DNA of 64,000 bases from Neodiprion pinetum. Taxonomy: Eukaryota; Arthropoda; Insecta; Hymenoptera; Diprionidae. Numbering within the stretch: position 1 is the stretch's first letter; every line of letters starts with the position of its first letter. The position numbers and the translations under genes are program-made. Shown here piece by piece: positions 13,520 through 25,620 of this stretch. The notes beneath the pieces are model-generated. The model was given only the letters and a program-made list of their open reading frames with translations, ran no database searches and was not told the origin of the DNA. The DNA lies in assembly GCF_021155775.2 (NCBI RefSeq), contig NC_060236.1, positions 8,167,087-8,231,086 on the forward strand, read 5' to 3'.

Positions 13520-13831
13520 GTAAACAGACATAAATGCATAAACTAACGCGTCGGTGGAAAGGTCCCAATTTAAATTCCGTACGGAGTATGTAGTATATTT
13601 TTATAAGCCGAATTAACTACGTCGTGACGTCGTCGTCGTCGTCTTCTACGTCGTTGAAATGCTCACGGGAAGTTATTAAAATACAAATGTGACCCCGCAT
13701 TGAGCAAATACGCCCAAAAGTTTAACCCCAAGTCTGTCTCTCTCTTCTCCTCTCTCTGAACAGAAAATCTCTCTTTAAACATTTCAGATAACAAAAAGCT
13801 GAGCCAAGAAACAAAGAAAAAAAAAAGCGCA

Positions 13832-15835
13832 ATGGCGGCCGAGGAGGGTCCCAACTTGTCGGGGGCCCGAAGCGGGGCCCGGGCGACCCTGAAACGGCCC
13901 CTCAACGCGTCTAGCGTCATGCAGGGAATCGGTGGCACCCTGGAGGACAAGAGCAGCGACTACCTCTGCCCGATATGCTTCGAGGTGATAAACGAGGCGC
14001 ACATAACGCGGTGCGGACACACATTTTGCTACCGCTGCATAGTGCGATCGCTGGAAGTGAGCTCGAGGTGCCCGAAATGCACCTTCGCCCTCGGCCAGCA
14101 GGACATCTTTCCCAATTTTCTGCTCAACGAGCTCATCGCCAAGTACAAAACGCGGTTACGAGGAGTCGCGGAGTTGAGACGAGGCCGCGGGGACTCGTGG
14201 ATAAACGGCGACGAGGTGGGATCCTCGTCTTTTATTCCGTCGAACGATGGTCTGCGCGACTTTGTTGCGTCTGAAAGCGCTCACCTTAGCCTCTCCGACG
14301 TGAACGTGATGTTGGAGGTCCTTACGCAGAAGAAACTGCTCCTTGAGGCGGAGTCTTGCGCCTCGCAGAACAAGCTTCTCCACGAATTTCTCAAACACCT
14401 TCTCCGTCGAAAGGAGGAACAGCGTAACCAGCTGACGAAGGAGGTCGCTTTGATCAAGCGTGACATGGCCGAGGTCGAGAAGATTCTCAGGGACATTCAG
14501 AGCCGATGTCCTCGCGTCGAGGACCTTAACGCATCCAGCGAAACGGACACCGCTCAGGTCTCGGCGATTAAAAAAGAGATGATCAGCCTGTTGGGGATGA
14601 TAGACTCCGCGATGCAGAGTGACGGTGGGGACGAGGCTTTTCCTACCGTTGCAGCGCGAACTCCGACTGGCTCGGTTCTCGCGCTGAGGAGGAAGCGGAT
14701 GCACGCGCACTTCGACGACTTCGTTAAGTGCTACTTCGACTCACAGGCGAAGGAGCTCCACTTTGGAAGGGATAGAGCGGCGGCCGCAGCGAACCAGGGA
14801 TCCTCTTCAGGGCTGAACGTCTTCAGGGAAAACCTGGTAAAGTTCTCAAGATACAGCGCTCTGCGTCAACTCGCTACGCTCAACTACTCCTCGGATATAT
14901 TCAACAGCTCGACCATCGTCTCGAGCATTGAGTTCGACAAGGACAGCGACTTCTTCGCGATAGCCGGGGTCACGAAGCGGATAAAGGTCTTCGACTACGG
15001 TGCCGTGATTCGTGACGCGGTCGACATCCACTATCCCTGCGTCGAGATGGTATCCAGCTCTAAGATATCCTGCATATCGTGGAACTCGTATCACAAGGCG
15101 TTGCTCGCTTCGTCTGACTACGAGGGTACCGTTACCGTCTGGGATGCCGAGACTGGTCAACGTACCAAGGCCTTTCAGGAGCACGAGAAGCGGTGCTGGT
15201 CCGTAGACTTCAACGACGTTGACACACGGCTGATAGCTTCTGGCTCTGACGACGCCCGCGTAAAGCTCTGGTCCCTTAACGTTGACCACTCTGTCGCCTC
15301 TCTGGAAGCTAAGGCGAACATCTGCTGCGTAAAGTTTAACCCCCGAAGCTCCTGCCACCTGGCCTTCGGCTCCGCGGACCACTGCGTACACTATTACGAC
15401 CTCAGGAACATGAAGGAGCCGCTCTGCGTGTTCAAGGGTCACCGAAAGGCAGTGTCCTACGTCAAGTTCATTAACGGCGAGAACATCGTTTCGGCAAGTA
15501 CCGACTCGCAGCTCAAGATGTGGAACGTAAACAGTCCTCACTGCCTCAGATCTTTGGTAGGGCACGTTAACGAGAAGAACTTTGTCGGTTTGGCGACAGA
15601 TGGCGATTACGTCGCATGTGGATCGGAGAACAACGCACTCTATGTTTACTACAAGGGACTATCGCGGCAACTCTTCTCCTACAAGTTCGACGCAGCCAGG
15701 AGTGTCCTTGAACTTCAGGAACGCAAGGAGGAGGAGACCAATGAGTTTGTCTCGGCCGTATGCTGGCGGCAGATGTCAAATGTTGTCGTGGCGGCCAATT
15801 CTCAGGGGATCATCAAGATCCTCGAACTTGTCTGA
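13832..15835 (+). CDS. COP1: COP1-type E3 ubiquitin ligase (RING, coiled coil, WD40)
   Basis: Complete 667-residue protein. A C3HC4 RING finger spans residues 46-83 (C46, C49, C61, H63, C66, C69, C80, C83). A coiled coil occupies about 160-225. The basic RRKRMHAHFDD...CYF segment at about 286-302 is characteristic of COP1 proteins, and a WD40 propeller fills about 364-667 (for example GSDDARVKLW at 471-480). This order is diagnostic of COP1 (RFWD2), the substrate-recruiting ligase that works with CUL4-DDB1/DET1 and targets transcription factors such as Jun and ETS family members. Its length is close to animal COP1 (human is about 730, with a longer N-terminus). The start has G at -3 and G at +4. 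The coding region has no intron and is visibly GC-richer than its flanks. Vertebrate COP1 genes have many introns, so a retrocopy origin or wholesale intron loss is possible. No frameshift or missing RING ligand is seen. Confidence 0.96.
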   Translation: MAAEEGPNLSGARSGARATLKRPLNASSVMQGIGGTLEDKSSDYLCPICFEVINEAHITRCGHTFCYRCIVRSLEVSSRCPKCTFALGQQDIFPNFLLNELIAKYKTRLRGVAELRRGRGDSWINGDEVGSSSFIPSNDGLRDFVASESAHLSLSDVNVMLEVLTQKKLLLEAESCASQNKLLHEFLKHLLRRKEEQRNQLTKEVALIKRDMAEVEKILRDIQSRCPRVEDLNASSETDTAQVSAIKKEMISLLGMIDSAMQSDGGDEAFPTVAARTPTGSVLALRRKRMHAHFDDFVKCYFDSQAKELHFGRDRAAAAANQGSSSGLNVFRENLVKFSRYSALRQLATLNYSSDIFNSSTIVSSIEFDKDSDFFAIAGVTKRIKVFDYGAVIRDAVDIHYPCVEMVSSSKISCISWNSYHKALLASSDYEGTVTVWDAETGQRTKAFQEHEKRCWSVDFNDVDTRLIASGSDDARVKLWSLNVDHSVASLEAKANICCVKFNPRSSCHLAFGSADHCVHYYDLRNMKEPLCVFKGHRKAVSYVKFINGENIVSASTDSQLKMWNVNSPHCLRSLVGHVNEKNFVGLATDGDYVACGSENNALYVYYKGLSRQLFSYKFDAARSVLELQERKEEETNEFVSAVCWRQMSNVVVAANSQGIIKILELV

Positions 15836-18666
15836 CCGACTTCCGGCAGACCCTGATGTGCCGCCGCCATTGCCGCAACTTTACCGCCCGGGTTCTGCGG
15901 ATTTTGCATCGACCGTGGGATCGGAGGGAAAAATGATTGGTGGAAATAAGCTACCTGGTGTGCGGCACAATGTTCGGAGTGGTTGGACTATCGATTGGTC
16001 GCTCAACGACTTTCGAGGATATTTTTACGGACTCGAAACAGGAGATTGTTAACAGCCGAGAAAAGTTTTTTATGTTCATTAGCGATGCCTGAACATGGAG
16101 TTAATCGTGACGCTACCGGATATGACGAGACTTGCACGTTATTTCGATTGGGAATCGACTTGCGAAGCAACGAGCCACCCGGAAAACCGCGGACAGAATT
16201 CAATCTCTGGAGGAAGAAGGTGAATAATCAACGGTGGTTTATTTTTACCTCGCTTACGGTCTTTTGTTGTCCAAAAACGATTTCATCGATCAGTTGGGTG
16301 TCGAAAGATACAAAAAATTTTACATCAGTAATAGCGAATTATGTCCAACTACAAGGAAATTGTCAATTATTGATATCCAATAGGTTTATACTACGAATTG
16401 TAAAAATAATGCTGTCGTATAAGATGTCGGTACAAAAAAAAAATCAATCATCGTTTAACAGGACAGTAATTCTACTGAATTTGTATCCATGAAAAGACAA
16501 TCTCGAAATTTTTTGGACTTTGTCAAAAAGAACTATAAGTGCCAAAATTTGATTTTGAGTCATTTTTCGCCACTCGTAATGACGCGATGAAATTTGCATT
16601 GAAATCGCGAAGGATATCAACAGAGAGAAAAAGATATTGCCCTACTCCAATTTTTACAATACATATTATTATAAACATTGATACTTGAAAAGTTTTCACG
16701 GGTTGGATTTTTCGTATTTAAAACTTTTTTTTATCGACAAGATCACTTAAATTCTAACAATTAGAAAGAGTCGTTTTCTATTTACGATTTTGTAATTAAT
16801 TTCTTTTTGAATGACGTCAAGTCCATTAAACCCTTATTGATATATATCTAGCACATAAATTTTTTCTGTCATTTTAGCAGGTGCTACATCTCATTCAACG
16901 ACACTATCGAGTTTCTCTTATCGCAGGGATGGAAACCTAACAAAGATTTCTCGAATGAATCTGCACAAAAATACGAGATTGAAGAATGAAAATAACGGAG
17001 CAGGAAAGAAGAACATGAAATTCTTGATATCGAAAATCCGTATAACCGTATTCATAAGATTATGAAGCAATATTCAACGGAATATTATTCCGAGTGTAGG
17101 TACTAAGCATGTATTATAGCTTTCTTGTAAAAATTGTTTTTCGAAACTTATCCTTGATTTAGAAAAAGAATGAAAGTGAAATATTTAACTCCTTTCGTAT
17201 ATTTTCAACCGACGTAACACTTTCCATACAGAGATCGATCAGATTTCATTGAATGCAAATCAACACTTGACGTAAATAATTTGCGAATTTTAATCACAAT
17301 TCTGATAATTTATCTCCTTGAGAAAATATACTGGGATCGTTGTTCTTCTCGGTTTCTTGTACATGTCAAGAAACAAGATCGCGTTTCTCTGCATCACTTT
17401 AGTTTCCTTCTTTTTTTTTCCACCGATTTTTGTCCGGGTGTTGATTTACGCCGAGAAATAAGCACCCTCCGTTCGTCTCTTGCTATACACGAAATTTGCA
17501 AATCAGCTTGGCGAGGAAGAAAATACCAGTGTTTATCACTCGCCCTGTGTAATACAGATAGCAAACAAGACACCGACGCGAAACGCTCCTGCAATCTCGT
17601 GTGTATAATTACCTCGGTATACAACAGAGATTGGCTCAAACCTACGTTCATAAAACCCTATATATCCGCAAGGATTGAACCACATCTTTGGCAACAGGCC
17701 GCATATCAAAGGAGGTGCATAAAAGTAAAGGTGCGGATAAAATAAAGGCATATACTTTATACTTTATTTCGAAATTGCGTGCCTGCCGGTCAGCTGCAGG
17801 GTCGGACGGATACGTATGTAAATGCAAAACACACGTAAACGCAGAACCCACGCGAGGCATTCGCGAATCAAGGATAATTCGCCTACAGCTATTCAACAGT
17901 ACCACGCCTTGCTGCACTCACAAGCTGAAGTGATTCTTCCCCCCGGGCACGTCGCAGGGACAGGGCTAATTTACTCTCATTCTCTTGGAAGTTGAACGAA
18001 TTGGAAATACACGTGAAAAATTGATCCGGTTACGTTTAATCTTCACGTTTAAAGGTCGAATCGGCCCACGGTTTGAGTTAAAAATTAGACAGGGAAGAAA
18101 AGAATACTTTATTCCCGACCCAACCATAATGTCAACTTTTTTTACCTAAAAAAACGGGACGAAAGTGGCACATTATTCCTTCATAATTTTTTTCCCTCAT
18201 CTCAGGGAAAGAAGTAGCACTTTATATCACATTTCCCGCATTTGCCTAATAAGCCCATCCGCGGGAATAATCTTTGACTTTATTCCCTTGTTACGTAATG
18301 TACTATTAAAAAATCTCCACCGGTATTATTTGCGCCATTTATGGTGCAGCCTGAACGAAATAATACTTCTATCTATGGTAGAAAAACGAAACTGAAAAAA
18401 TTCGAATAACACAAGCTAAGATATCTATGATTTGATGAGAATTTTCATATTTAGGACAAGCTAAATGATTAAACTCTGGTTTTTTTCATGCGATGTTTCT
18501 TATCAGATTCTAACGCAAATGCAATTGTTGAGGAATATTTATTATACCGTATTTGCACAAATATATTTATGTCCATGGTGAACAAAATAAGCTCAGAAGC
18601 GATAGAATCGGATCGAAAACAGTAGAGTATAATCATTTTGAACGTTTTAATTATTATAAACCTTTT
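15836..18666. other. COP1 3' flank and intergenic, no gene recognised
   Basis: The first few hundred bases presumably include the COP1 3' UTR; no AATAAA is obvious close to the stop. Frames of 169 codons (15983-16492) and 154 codons (17281-17745) carry no domain, start at non-ATG codons or lie in the likely UTR, and are not supported as genes. Confidence 0.5.
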
Positions 18667-18995
18667 TTTAAATTGTTGACATGTGAGCGTGTATTATTCG
18701 AATCTGCTCAGAATCGTTTTCATAAATAACAGTAGCTGTTGTTTTATTTGTTTCCACCATCATTGGAGCAATTAACATTGCTGGAGATTGTTCAAACGGG
18801 CTTACCTCTTTTCCTAATTTTAAATAATACGGTATCGTCCATTCATTTTTAAACGAAAAAATGTACACAAGTATACCGTCTGTATGTTCACTCTTAATTT
18901 TTTCATAATGTTCTTCATTATTTTCCCACATTCTACACCCATAACCATAAACGTAGACATTGTGCGTATACGAAACGGTTTGAAGAGCGCGTAAT
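18667..18995 (-). pseudogene. unidentified coding-like frame, about 106 codons
   Basis: The minus-strand frame runs without a stop from about 18992 to its stop near 18668. It includes 19 codons upstream of the ATG at 18931 that read as ordinary protein (TVSYTHNVYVYGYG). Composition is balanced (charged, aromatic and aliphatic residues mixed, no low complexity) and unlike translations of the AT-rich flanks. I do not recognise the family. There is no clean acceptor at its upstream end, so it may be a terminal exon, a transposon or viral fragment, or a pseudogene remnant. Confidence 0.3.
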
Positions 18996-19869
18996 TACGA
19001 CAGGTACATAATTATTATCAAACGATTTCGTAAATTTAACCAGGTGTATCATTAAGCGAAACAGCTTATTTTGTTAAAGCTCAGGCTTACGCGTATAATT
19101 AGTAAGACTACCGCGTACGACTTGCCCGTCGATTACCGTCCTTTTGTAACTCAAAATGCTACGGAGGACTTGGACCCTCTGATTTATCGTTTGACTCTTC
19201 CTGCAGGCATTGAATAACGCGTAGAGGCGTGAGACGAGAAGCGCATACGTAGCTGTCCGAGTAATTGTCGAGGGTTGTTTTTTCTTTTTCACCACACTCT
19301 TATGTATAACGTTCGTGCTTGAATCGCTTTCAAAAATGTTAAATCTACTTAGGTATATCTAGATTGCCTTAGTCTGTCGGTGATTACAAAACTATAACTG
19401 AAGGTATAAGCGGAAACCGAATTTTATAACAAATCAAACAAGTATTTGTACAAAAATAAAAGGATTTAGATACTAGGTGGTTGCGTAAACGAGGTTCATA
19501 AAATTCTGCAAAATGATGAAAAGATTTCTTATGTATGACAAAATTCTGTTGCAAACGACTGAAAATTTCAACTTAAACTGACATTTGTTCTGTATTTGTG
19601 GGAATAAAAACGAATACCTACAAGTCGATACAGTATCGATGGGAATTTGAAAAATCGGCTAATTCCCGACCATTGTAAAGATTTATACAGTCGATTACAA
19701 TGGCCGAATTATAAATCGTAATTTTGCTCATTAACCAACCGAAACCTCTTCTCATTTTTCCAATCACTGCGATCGTGAACACATTTTTTCTGCTGTTTTT
19801 TCATTTCATCATCGCCTTGATGCGAGAAGAATAAAAGCTACAATTTCAATTCCTAAAAAAATACATGTA

Positions 19870-20817
19870 CGAGGTGTGTTCAAAAAGTAAGGTGACTTTA
19901 TATTTTTATGAAAAACTATTTATTTATTCATCAATATTTATGTTGTCCCCTTCAAAGTAATCCCCCTCAGATATAATACACTTGTGCCAACGCTTTTTCC
20001 AATCCTCAAAGCACTTCTGATAAGCACTTTCTGGTATAGCTTTGAGCTCTTCCAGCGATGCAGTCTTTATCTCCTCAATCGTTGCAAATCTCCGTCCTTT
20101 CATAGGTCTCTTCAGTTTTGGGAACAGGAAAAAGTCGCATGGGGCCAAATCCGGTGAATATGAGCCTTTTGAGTAAATCAGGATCATCATTGACGTCATT
20201 CAACAGCGCCTGAGCGATGCTCATGCGACGATTCTTCTGGTCAAAATTAAGCAGTTTCGGAACAAACTTCGCTGACACACGTGTCATACCCAAAACATCC
20301 GAAAAAATTTCATGGCACGAGCCAACCGATATGCCAACATCCTCAGCAACTTCTCTGATAGTGATTCGACGATTTTCGAAAACAATTTTCTTCACTGCTT
20401 CAACGTTTTCATCTGTTGTTGACGTGCTGGGGCGTCCAGAGCGAGGTTCGTCATTGGCATCTTCTCGGCCATCTTGGAAGAGCTTGTACCACTTATAAAC
20501 GTTTTTTTTACTAAGAGTAGACTCACCGTATGCCACTGTCAACATTTCAAGTGTTTTGGAGCACTTAATTCCATTTTTTACACAAAATTTGATGCAAATT
20601 CTTTGATCCATTTTTCTTGATAGCAAAAAATCGCCGAGCACACCAAAATACGTCTCACCTTTGTATCTGTCAAAAACAAACTAAACATGCTATACACTTG
20701 AAACTGTGTACAGATGTTCGGGACAAGTGTACCAACATAACATAAAAAAAAATCGAAGATCGAACGGACATAGCCCGCGAAATTAGAAAAGTCACCTTAC
20801 TTTTTGAACACACCTCG
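19870..20817 (-). mobile_element. internally deleted mariner element
   Basis: The 948-bp element has perfect 30-bp terminal inverted repeats beginning CGAGGTGTGTTCAAAAAGTA (19870-19899 and 20788-20817) and is bracketed by a TA duplication (19868-19869, 20818-20819), the hallmark of Tc1/mariner insertion. Autonomous mariners are about 1.3 kb, so roughly 350-420 bp are missing. The loss falls in the middle of the transposase. Identical ends suggest a fairly recent insertion. It could only move if a related transposase acted in trans. Subfamily not assigned. Confidence 0.95.
19924..20611 (-). pseudogene. mariner transposase remnant, catalytic core deleted
   Basis: The start is ATG at 20611 (MDQRICIKF), about 180 bases inside the right inverted repeat. 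The N-terminal half is intact: a helix-turn-helix region with YKWYKLFQDGRED and DEPRSGRPST, then the second DNA-binding helix set (ITIREVAEDVGISVGSCHEI). After DPDLLKRLI the frame breaks. The sequence then matches the C-terminal part in another frame (YSPDLAPCDFFLFPKLK through to a stop near 19924). The deletion junction is at about 20156-20170. It removes the segment that normally carries the first two catalytic aspartates of the DD34D triad, leaving only the third-aspartate region. The protein cannot be active. Confidence 0.93.
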
Positions 20818-20819
20818 TA

Positions 20820-23800
20820 TGTAGAAAAAAAGCTGGGAATTTTTATTTAAACGAAATTTGAAATGAGCAAAAGAATTTTACTCGAGCAAACTGCATGTCG
20901 ACCATGTATCCCGTTCAAAAATTAGTATCTCTTGTGCAGATAGTCATAAAATGCGGTGAATCCCAGAAAATAAAGCGTCGTTACCGCGCCTCGTATCAGG
21001 AAGTAGGTAAAGCAGTGAAATACCGGGTATTGTAGTAAATCAGATAAGTGTGTGAGTAATTATCGAACGAGAAAATCGTCGGTATTCCGATCACTCAGAT
21101 GATAAGGTAGGTGCGCTTTGACAAAGCGCAATGCACGATCACGTGCTGAAGATTGTGCAAAGTAATAAGGCGAAGATGAAGAAGTGAGATAAGGGATCCT
21201 TTGTTCGCAGTGTTTTAGTGACACACCTGCGGAGCGTTCAATGCTTACTGTTGTACGAAAGAAAATAAGCGAGGAGTAAAAAGGTGCACAAAAATGCAAC
21301 AGGTGAAAAAAAAATATATTTCAGGTAAATTTATCGTGCCTTGCGATGACGACCCCTGTAGGAAAACTCGACGAGATAGCTGATCTGACTTTGAGTGATG
21401 TCTTTAGATAGCCGATGGCACACCCTGTGTAGAAAGAAAAATAAGCACGCACGCAGGAACTCGTGACTTGTTTGAGGAGGTCGGTGAGTCATAAATCCAT
21501 GGTTTTTATTGATTTTATTACCAGATAGTCGTACGTTGAGTATTTATTAAATTATCATATTCCGAAGCTCATGTAGTAATTAGGATTTGTAAGAATAAAA
21601 AAAAATAGAAAAAAACTTATATCGAAGATAAAAAGCTCAGACATGTTTCGTTTCAAATCGCTTCGAATTGGTTGAAAGTCCATTATGGTAAAAAATGAAA
21701 ATAGTTAAGGACCGAGCGGTAACCGGAACTAAAAATTTCTCTCAGTCTGGAAAATTCCAATGCTGTTGTAATAAATCGGTGCACACGATCTACGCGAAGA
21801 TTACAGCCGCAAGTAGCCAGCCAACCGCTGCCTAAACAATGTTTAGTTTTGAATATTCTAAGCAGAAGCGAAGCTTGTCATCCCTCACGATTCATCATCT
21901 ACACACGCGGCTTTAAAGCTACCGAAGCCGCGATGCAACGTGCCGTGAACTAGTGGCGAGGATGAAGCCTGACACGAAACGCATTGCTCTAAAAATATCC
22001 CGGACCGAGCTTACGTTGCGGAAAATAGAGTTTTATACTGCCTGCGTGTACCTGCATGTTCTAAAACTGGCTCAACTTGCGCATTTGAGACGCGTTATTA
22101 CCGGTTGCAGGAAGAATCGCAGTACTATTTGAGCATTAGAGTGTTTCGGAAAACAATAATTAGCCTTTTTCCACCGTGGGACTTCCCAAAAAGTTTGTTT
22201 AGGTTAAAAGACAAGTTCTAGCAAAGAAGAGCATTCCACGTTACGTGGAAAATCGCGCTCGGTTGATTTTTCACTTTTATAAATTTTTTTTAATTCACGG
22301 AGAATCGTGGATAAAATTTTTTTTTTGTTGCTCACAACGTTCATAATATATCAATTTACATCGCTAAGAAGACCGACATTTGTAATATTAAGTCTACGCA
22401 CGATTTTTTCATTATATTAATTCAATCTTATAAAATAGTTATAGTTTAACATGAACTGTTAATTTAGGATAGAATAAGATTACCGATTGATGTATCGTTT
22501 TGTTACGGATCGTGATCTTTGGGCTGAATATAAATGTCAGGAAAGAAATAATAATTGAAGTGCTGCGACGTGTTTTTTCGAAAATTCCAAAAAATGTCAA
22601 AAATCAAATGACCGCGATTTTTCAAATAAAGTAGCACGCTCAATTTTTTCACAAAATCTTTCTATCAACGTAGACAAACTTTTTGGGGGGTCCTACGGTG
22701 AAAAATCGTTAATCATTTTTTCTGTACCACCCTAGTATGCACATATTGGAACAGAAAGAAGATGAACTTGAACTTGTTGTCGGAATTGCGGTTTGCAGAT
22801 TTCCGCGTCATTTCCGATTTGCAACCACGATTTGATAAGAAGTCTATTGTTGATGCGTAAGTTGTGGAAGTCAAAATTTATCCTACATCCGTTTTAACCA
22901 CATCCTCTATTTCACATCGTAATTATAAAGTCGCGTCATCGTATCATTAACCACGATATGATTTCGCAGTCCATGTCACGGAAGATAATTCCGGTCGTTA
23001 TTTACAATGTCGACGTTTGCCCTAAGTCGGGATTTCCATTTAACCACGGATTTAATCGTCCAGCCTCTCGGGCCTCTGAGTTAATCTGCTTACCGTATAT
23101 ATCCTCCATCATTCATCCTCAAAACCCTCGAGGCTCTTTTGCCACATGCATAACGGATTACGTAGGGCGTATCTTTCTATCGTTATTTACTCGTTTAATA
23201 AATGTCCATTTTATACTGTCAACACGTCGTAGCTTCACCGGAGATTGCTCCGACTTCACTACAATTCGCAAAGTGTCTTGACGTTCGATTTTCGACTCTC
23301 GTAGATGGGGTAATAATTGGAGAGAGGAATAAAAAAAGGCTATAAGTGCCATTTTTTTTTTTAAATTTAATTTAACGTCCTTCTCTCTTTTTAAATTCTT
23401 TTCTCCGCTTCGTACGGACTCGAATTTTGCCCTTAAACATACAGAAAATTAATTCTCTGCAGCGAATTATTTTCTTCAGATTTTCGTTAGTCTGCATTCC
23501 AGATAATTGTCACTTTATAGTATGTAATGAATTTTTTTATTCGACAATTCGTCGCATTTATCGCGTATCAGTATAAGTCTAAATGCAAGAAAATCATGTG
23601 AAAATTGTGCACATGGGTGTGAGTACAAAAACGGAACCATCTAGGCTTATCGTTTAAAAAAAGAAAAAAAAAAAAAATACGGAATACTCATTATTCGCAA
23701 TAAGATGAAGAATAACCGAAGTTTCATATTCACTCTTGAAATATTGTAAGGCCACAACAAATCTGAAATGATTCGTAATAAGAATTATTTGCGTAGTTGA

Positions 23801-24748
23801 TATACGATGATAGGAAAAATCGTGAGTCTATTCGGAAATAAGTTGAGATGGATGTAAAAACATTTATCTTTTTACTTCGCGCGGCAGTTCGCTTAATGAA
23901 CCCGTGACGTAGTTGCGAAGACCTGGGCGCAGGTAAATTGTGGTTATAATTTACAGTGCGAGAGAAGAGAGGGGAAAAAGAAAGAAGATAAAATTGATAA
24001 AACAACGTCGTTAGTTCAACCATCGCTAAATTATAGACTCAGGTCCCTAGGGCAATAGAATAGCGAAAAAATCTATCGATAAGAATCTAGATAATCTGAT
24101 GCAATCAAGTTTGTCGTTAGATACTTATAATTTAACCTACACGAGGATGGCGCATCGGATGCAGGCTTGCGATTAAATGTTAAAAATACAACAGGCCGAT
24201 TATTCGATGGGAAAGCGTGGCTTCGATCAAATTGCACGACTCAAACTAATTCGACGTATACGGTATACGTCCGAAATTCAAAAAGCCGTTCAAAAACAAA
24301 AATTAGCAGGTTTAAAGTTTTATAGATTTTTCTGCGAGATGAATTAATTACTCCGATCTCATAACAGTAACGAAGTTCATTCGTCGTAACTCCTAAGAAA
24401 CGTATCCAATGTTTCAATATTTGTTAAAAGGACTTTGACACCGTATTTAGAAATTATTCTCTATAACGTTTGCTGGAATGATTTCGTACATCTCAAGTTG
24501 AAAAATGATGATTTCTTAACCGGTAAAATCATTTGAATTTGCTGAATTTTTTAACAGCTATTAGCGTGCTGTTAAAAAAGGGGTGAAGAAATCAGGAGTA
24601 GAAGAAAAAAACTCGAAAAATGAAGCAAACAAATGTTTGGAAACAGTGTTTATAAATCCGAGATGTCGAACGGTGATCCGTAATTTTCTCGTTTATTCCC
24701 ATCGAGATGAAAAGTGATTTTAGAAGAATCGTTGATGTTTCCTTTTTA
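20820..24748. other. intergenic, no gene recognised
   Basis: Long AT-rich stretch. The 107-codon frame at 22958-23281 (+) and the 97-codon frame at 23730-24023 (-) have no recognisable domain. A MITE fragment (21684-21749) lies inside and is listed separately. A patch at 22560-22740 ending near CCACCCTAGTA may be a decayed transposon. Confidence 0.5.
21684..21749 (-). mobile_element. MITE end fragment, same family as 24749-25176
   Basis: About 65 bases are nearly identical, in reverse orientation, to the left end of the element at 24749. The shared words include GAGCGGTAACCGGAACTAAA and the terminus TTTCTCTCAGT. The rest of the element is absent, so this is a truncated copy. Confidence 0.8.
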
Positions 24749-25176
24749 CACTGAGAGAAATTTTTAGTTCCGGTTACCGCTCAGTCCTTAACTATTTTCA
24801 TTTTTTACCACAATCGAAAAATATAGTTCTAGGTACAATATGAAAATTAGTTTTCGAGCTGTTACCGGAAAGTCTAGTATTCGTTACTATTCTTTCTCAT
24901 TACGATCACTGTTGCTATATTTTCTCGTAACTGTTGCGAAAATTTAACGATTGTGCAAGAATAAATTGACATTGACGCCTTATTTAACTAAAAAAGTAGA
25001 GTAAACCTCAAAAACTGATTTTGCGTAGGAATTACCAAAAAAGGATCGACAATAGCGCAAAATGGTTAGGCGTAACTCGTTTTTCGTAATTCCAACAATA
25101 TTCGAACAGTTATTTTAACGATACTTGTTTTATTAAATTTTTCCAGTTACTGTAACAAATGAAATTTTGCTCAGTG
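24749..25176 (+). mobile_element. MITE, 428 bp, TA-flanked
   Basis: The element starts CACTGAGAGAAATTT and ends in the near reverse complement AAATTTTGCTCAGTG (13 of 15 positions match), flanked by TA on both sides (24747-24748, 25177-25178). It encodes nothing. A near full-length relative is at 60821-61252, a diverged one at about 26330-26686 and a fragment at 21684-21749. TA duplication and short inverted ends point to mobilisation by a Tc1/mariner-type transposase, though the ends differ from the mariner at 19870. Confidence 0.85.
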
Positions 25177-25524
25177 TATTGCCGAATGCGTTTTCGCAAT
25201 TTCTCGACTCTCAAATCGAGCCAAGAAAGTCAGGGTGGGTGGGTTTCGTTTTTTGCGAACGTCGACACGACGGCTTGCAATTAGAGGCGACCGCAGCTCA
25301 TTCCGCACGTGATGATGCTTCATAATTCCAAGCTCGAGCGTACCGCGAGCTAACAATAAGCCGTCGCTCGTCTGGTGCAAAGTGTCGAGTGCATCCGTAG
25401 AGTGAAGGGAGTGTGGGTGAAAATTTACAATTAGATGCGTGCCGACGATTTGGTCGATGCGTGAAGCAGAAGCGTCGGACTCGTCGTGTCGTCCGTACCT
25501 ACGATTTCCTTCTACAAAATCCAA
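25171..25524 (-). CDS. unidentified 117-codon frame
   Basis: The frame begins at a TTG codon (25524) and covers a noticeably GC-richer patch (25180-25520) with balanced amino-acid use, including SLHSTDALDTLHQTSDGLLL and a HHH run. No family is recognised. Its last codons run into the MITE ending at 25176, so the C-terminus cannot be ancestral. It may be a disrupted exon, an antisense shadow of something decayed, or chance. Confidence 0.2.
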   Translation of the reverse strand: MDFVEGNRRYGRHDESDASASRIDQIVGTHLIVNFHPHSLHSTDALDTLHQTSDGLLLARGTLELGIMKHHHVRNELRSPLIASRRVDVRKKRNPPTLTFLARFESREIAKTHSAIH

Positions 25525-25620
25525 ACTTGCCAGATCGTAATTATAACCGGCAAAAACTTGCTACAGTTTATTGATTCATTAGATTCTCACGAAATTATTA
25601 AGCATGTGCTATACATATAT

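Noticed and set aside
14156..15779. Antisense frames of 184 and 239 codons within COP1
   Set aside because: Shadows of a GC-rich coding exon; the sense frame has a full RING, coiled coil and WD40 protein.
15983..16492. 169-codon frame right after COP1
   Set aside because: Lies in the likely 3' UTR and downstream DNA, has no domain, and becomes Asn/Lys/Ile-rich as the DNA turns AT-rich.
17281..17745. 154-codon plus frame
   Set aside because: Starts at a non-ATG codon and has no domain or splice-site context. Overlapping minus frames of similar quality exist.
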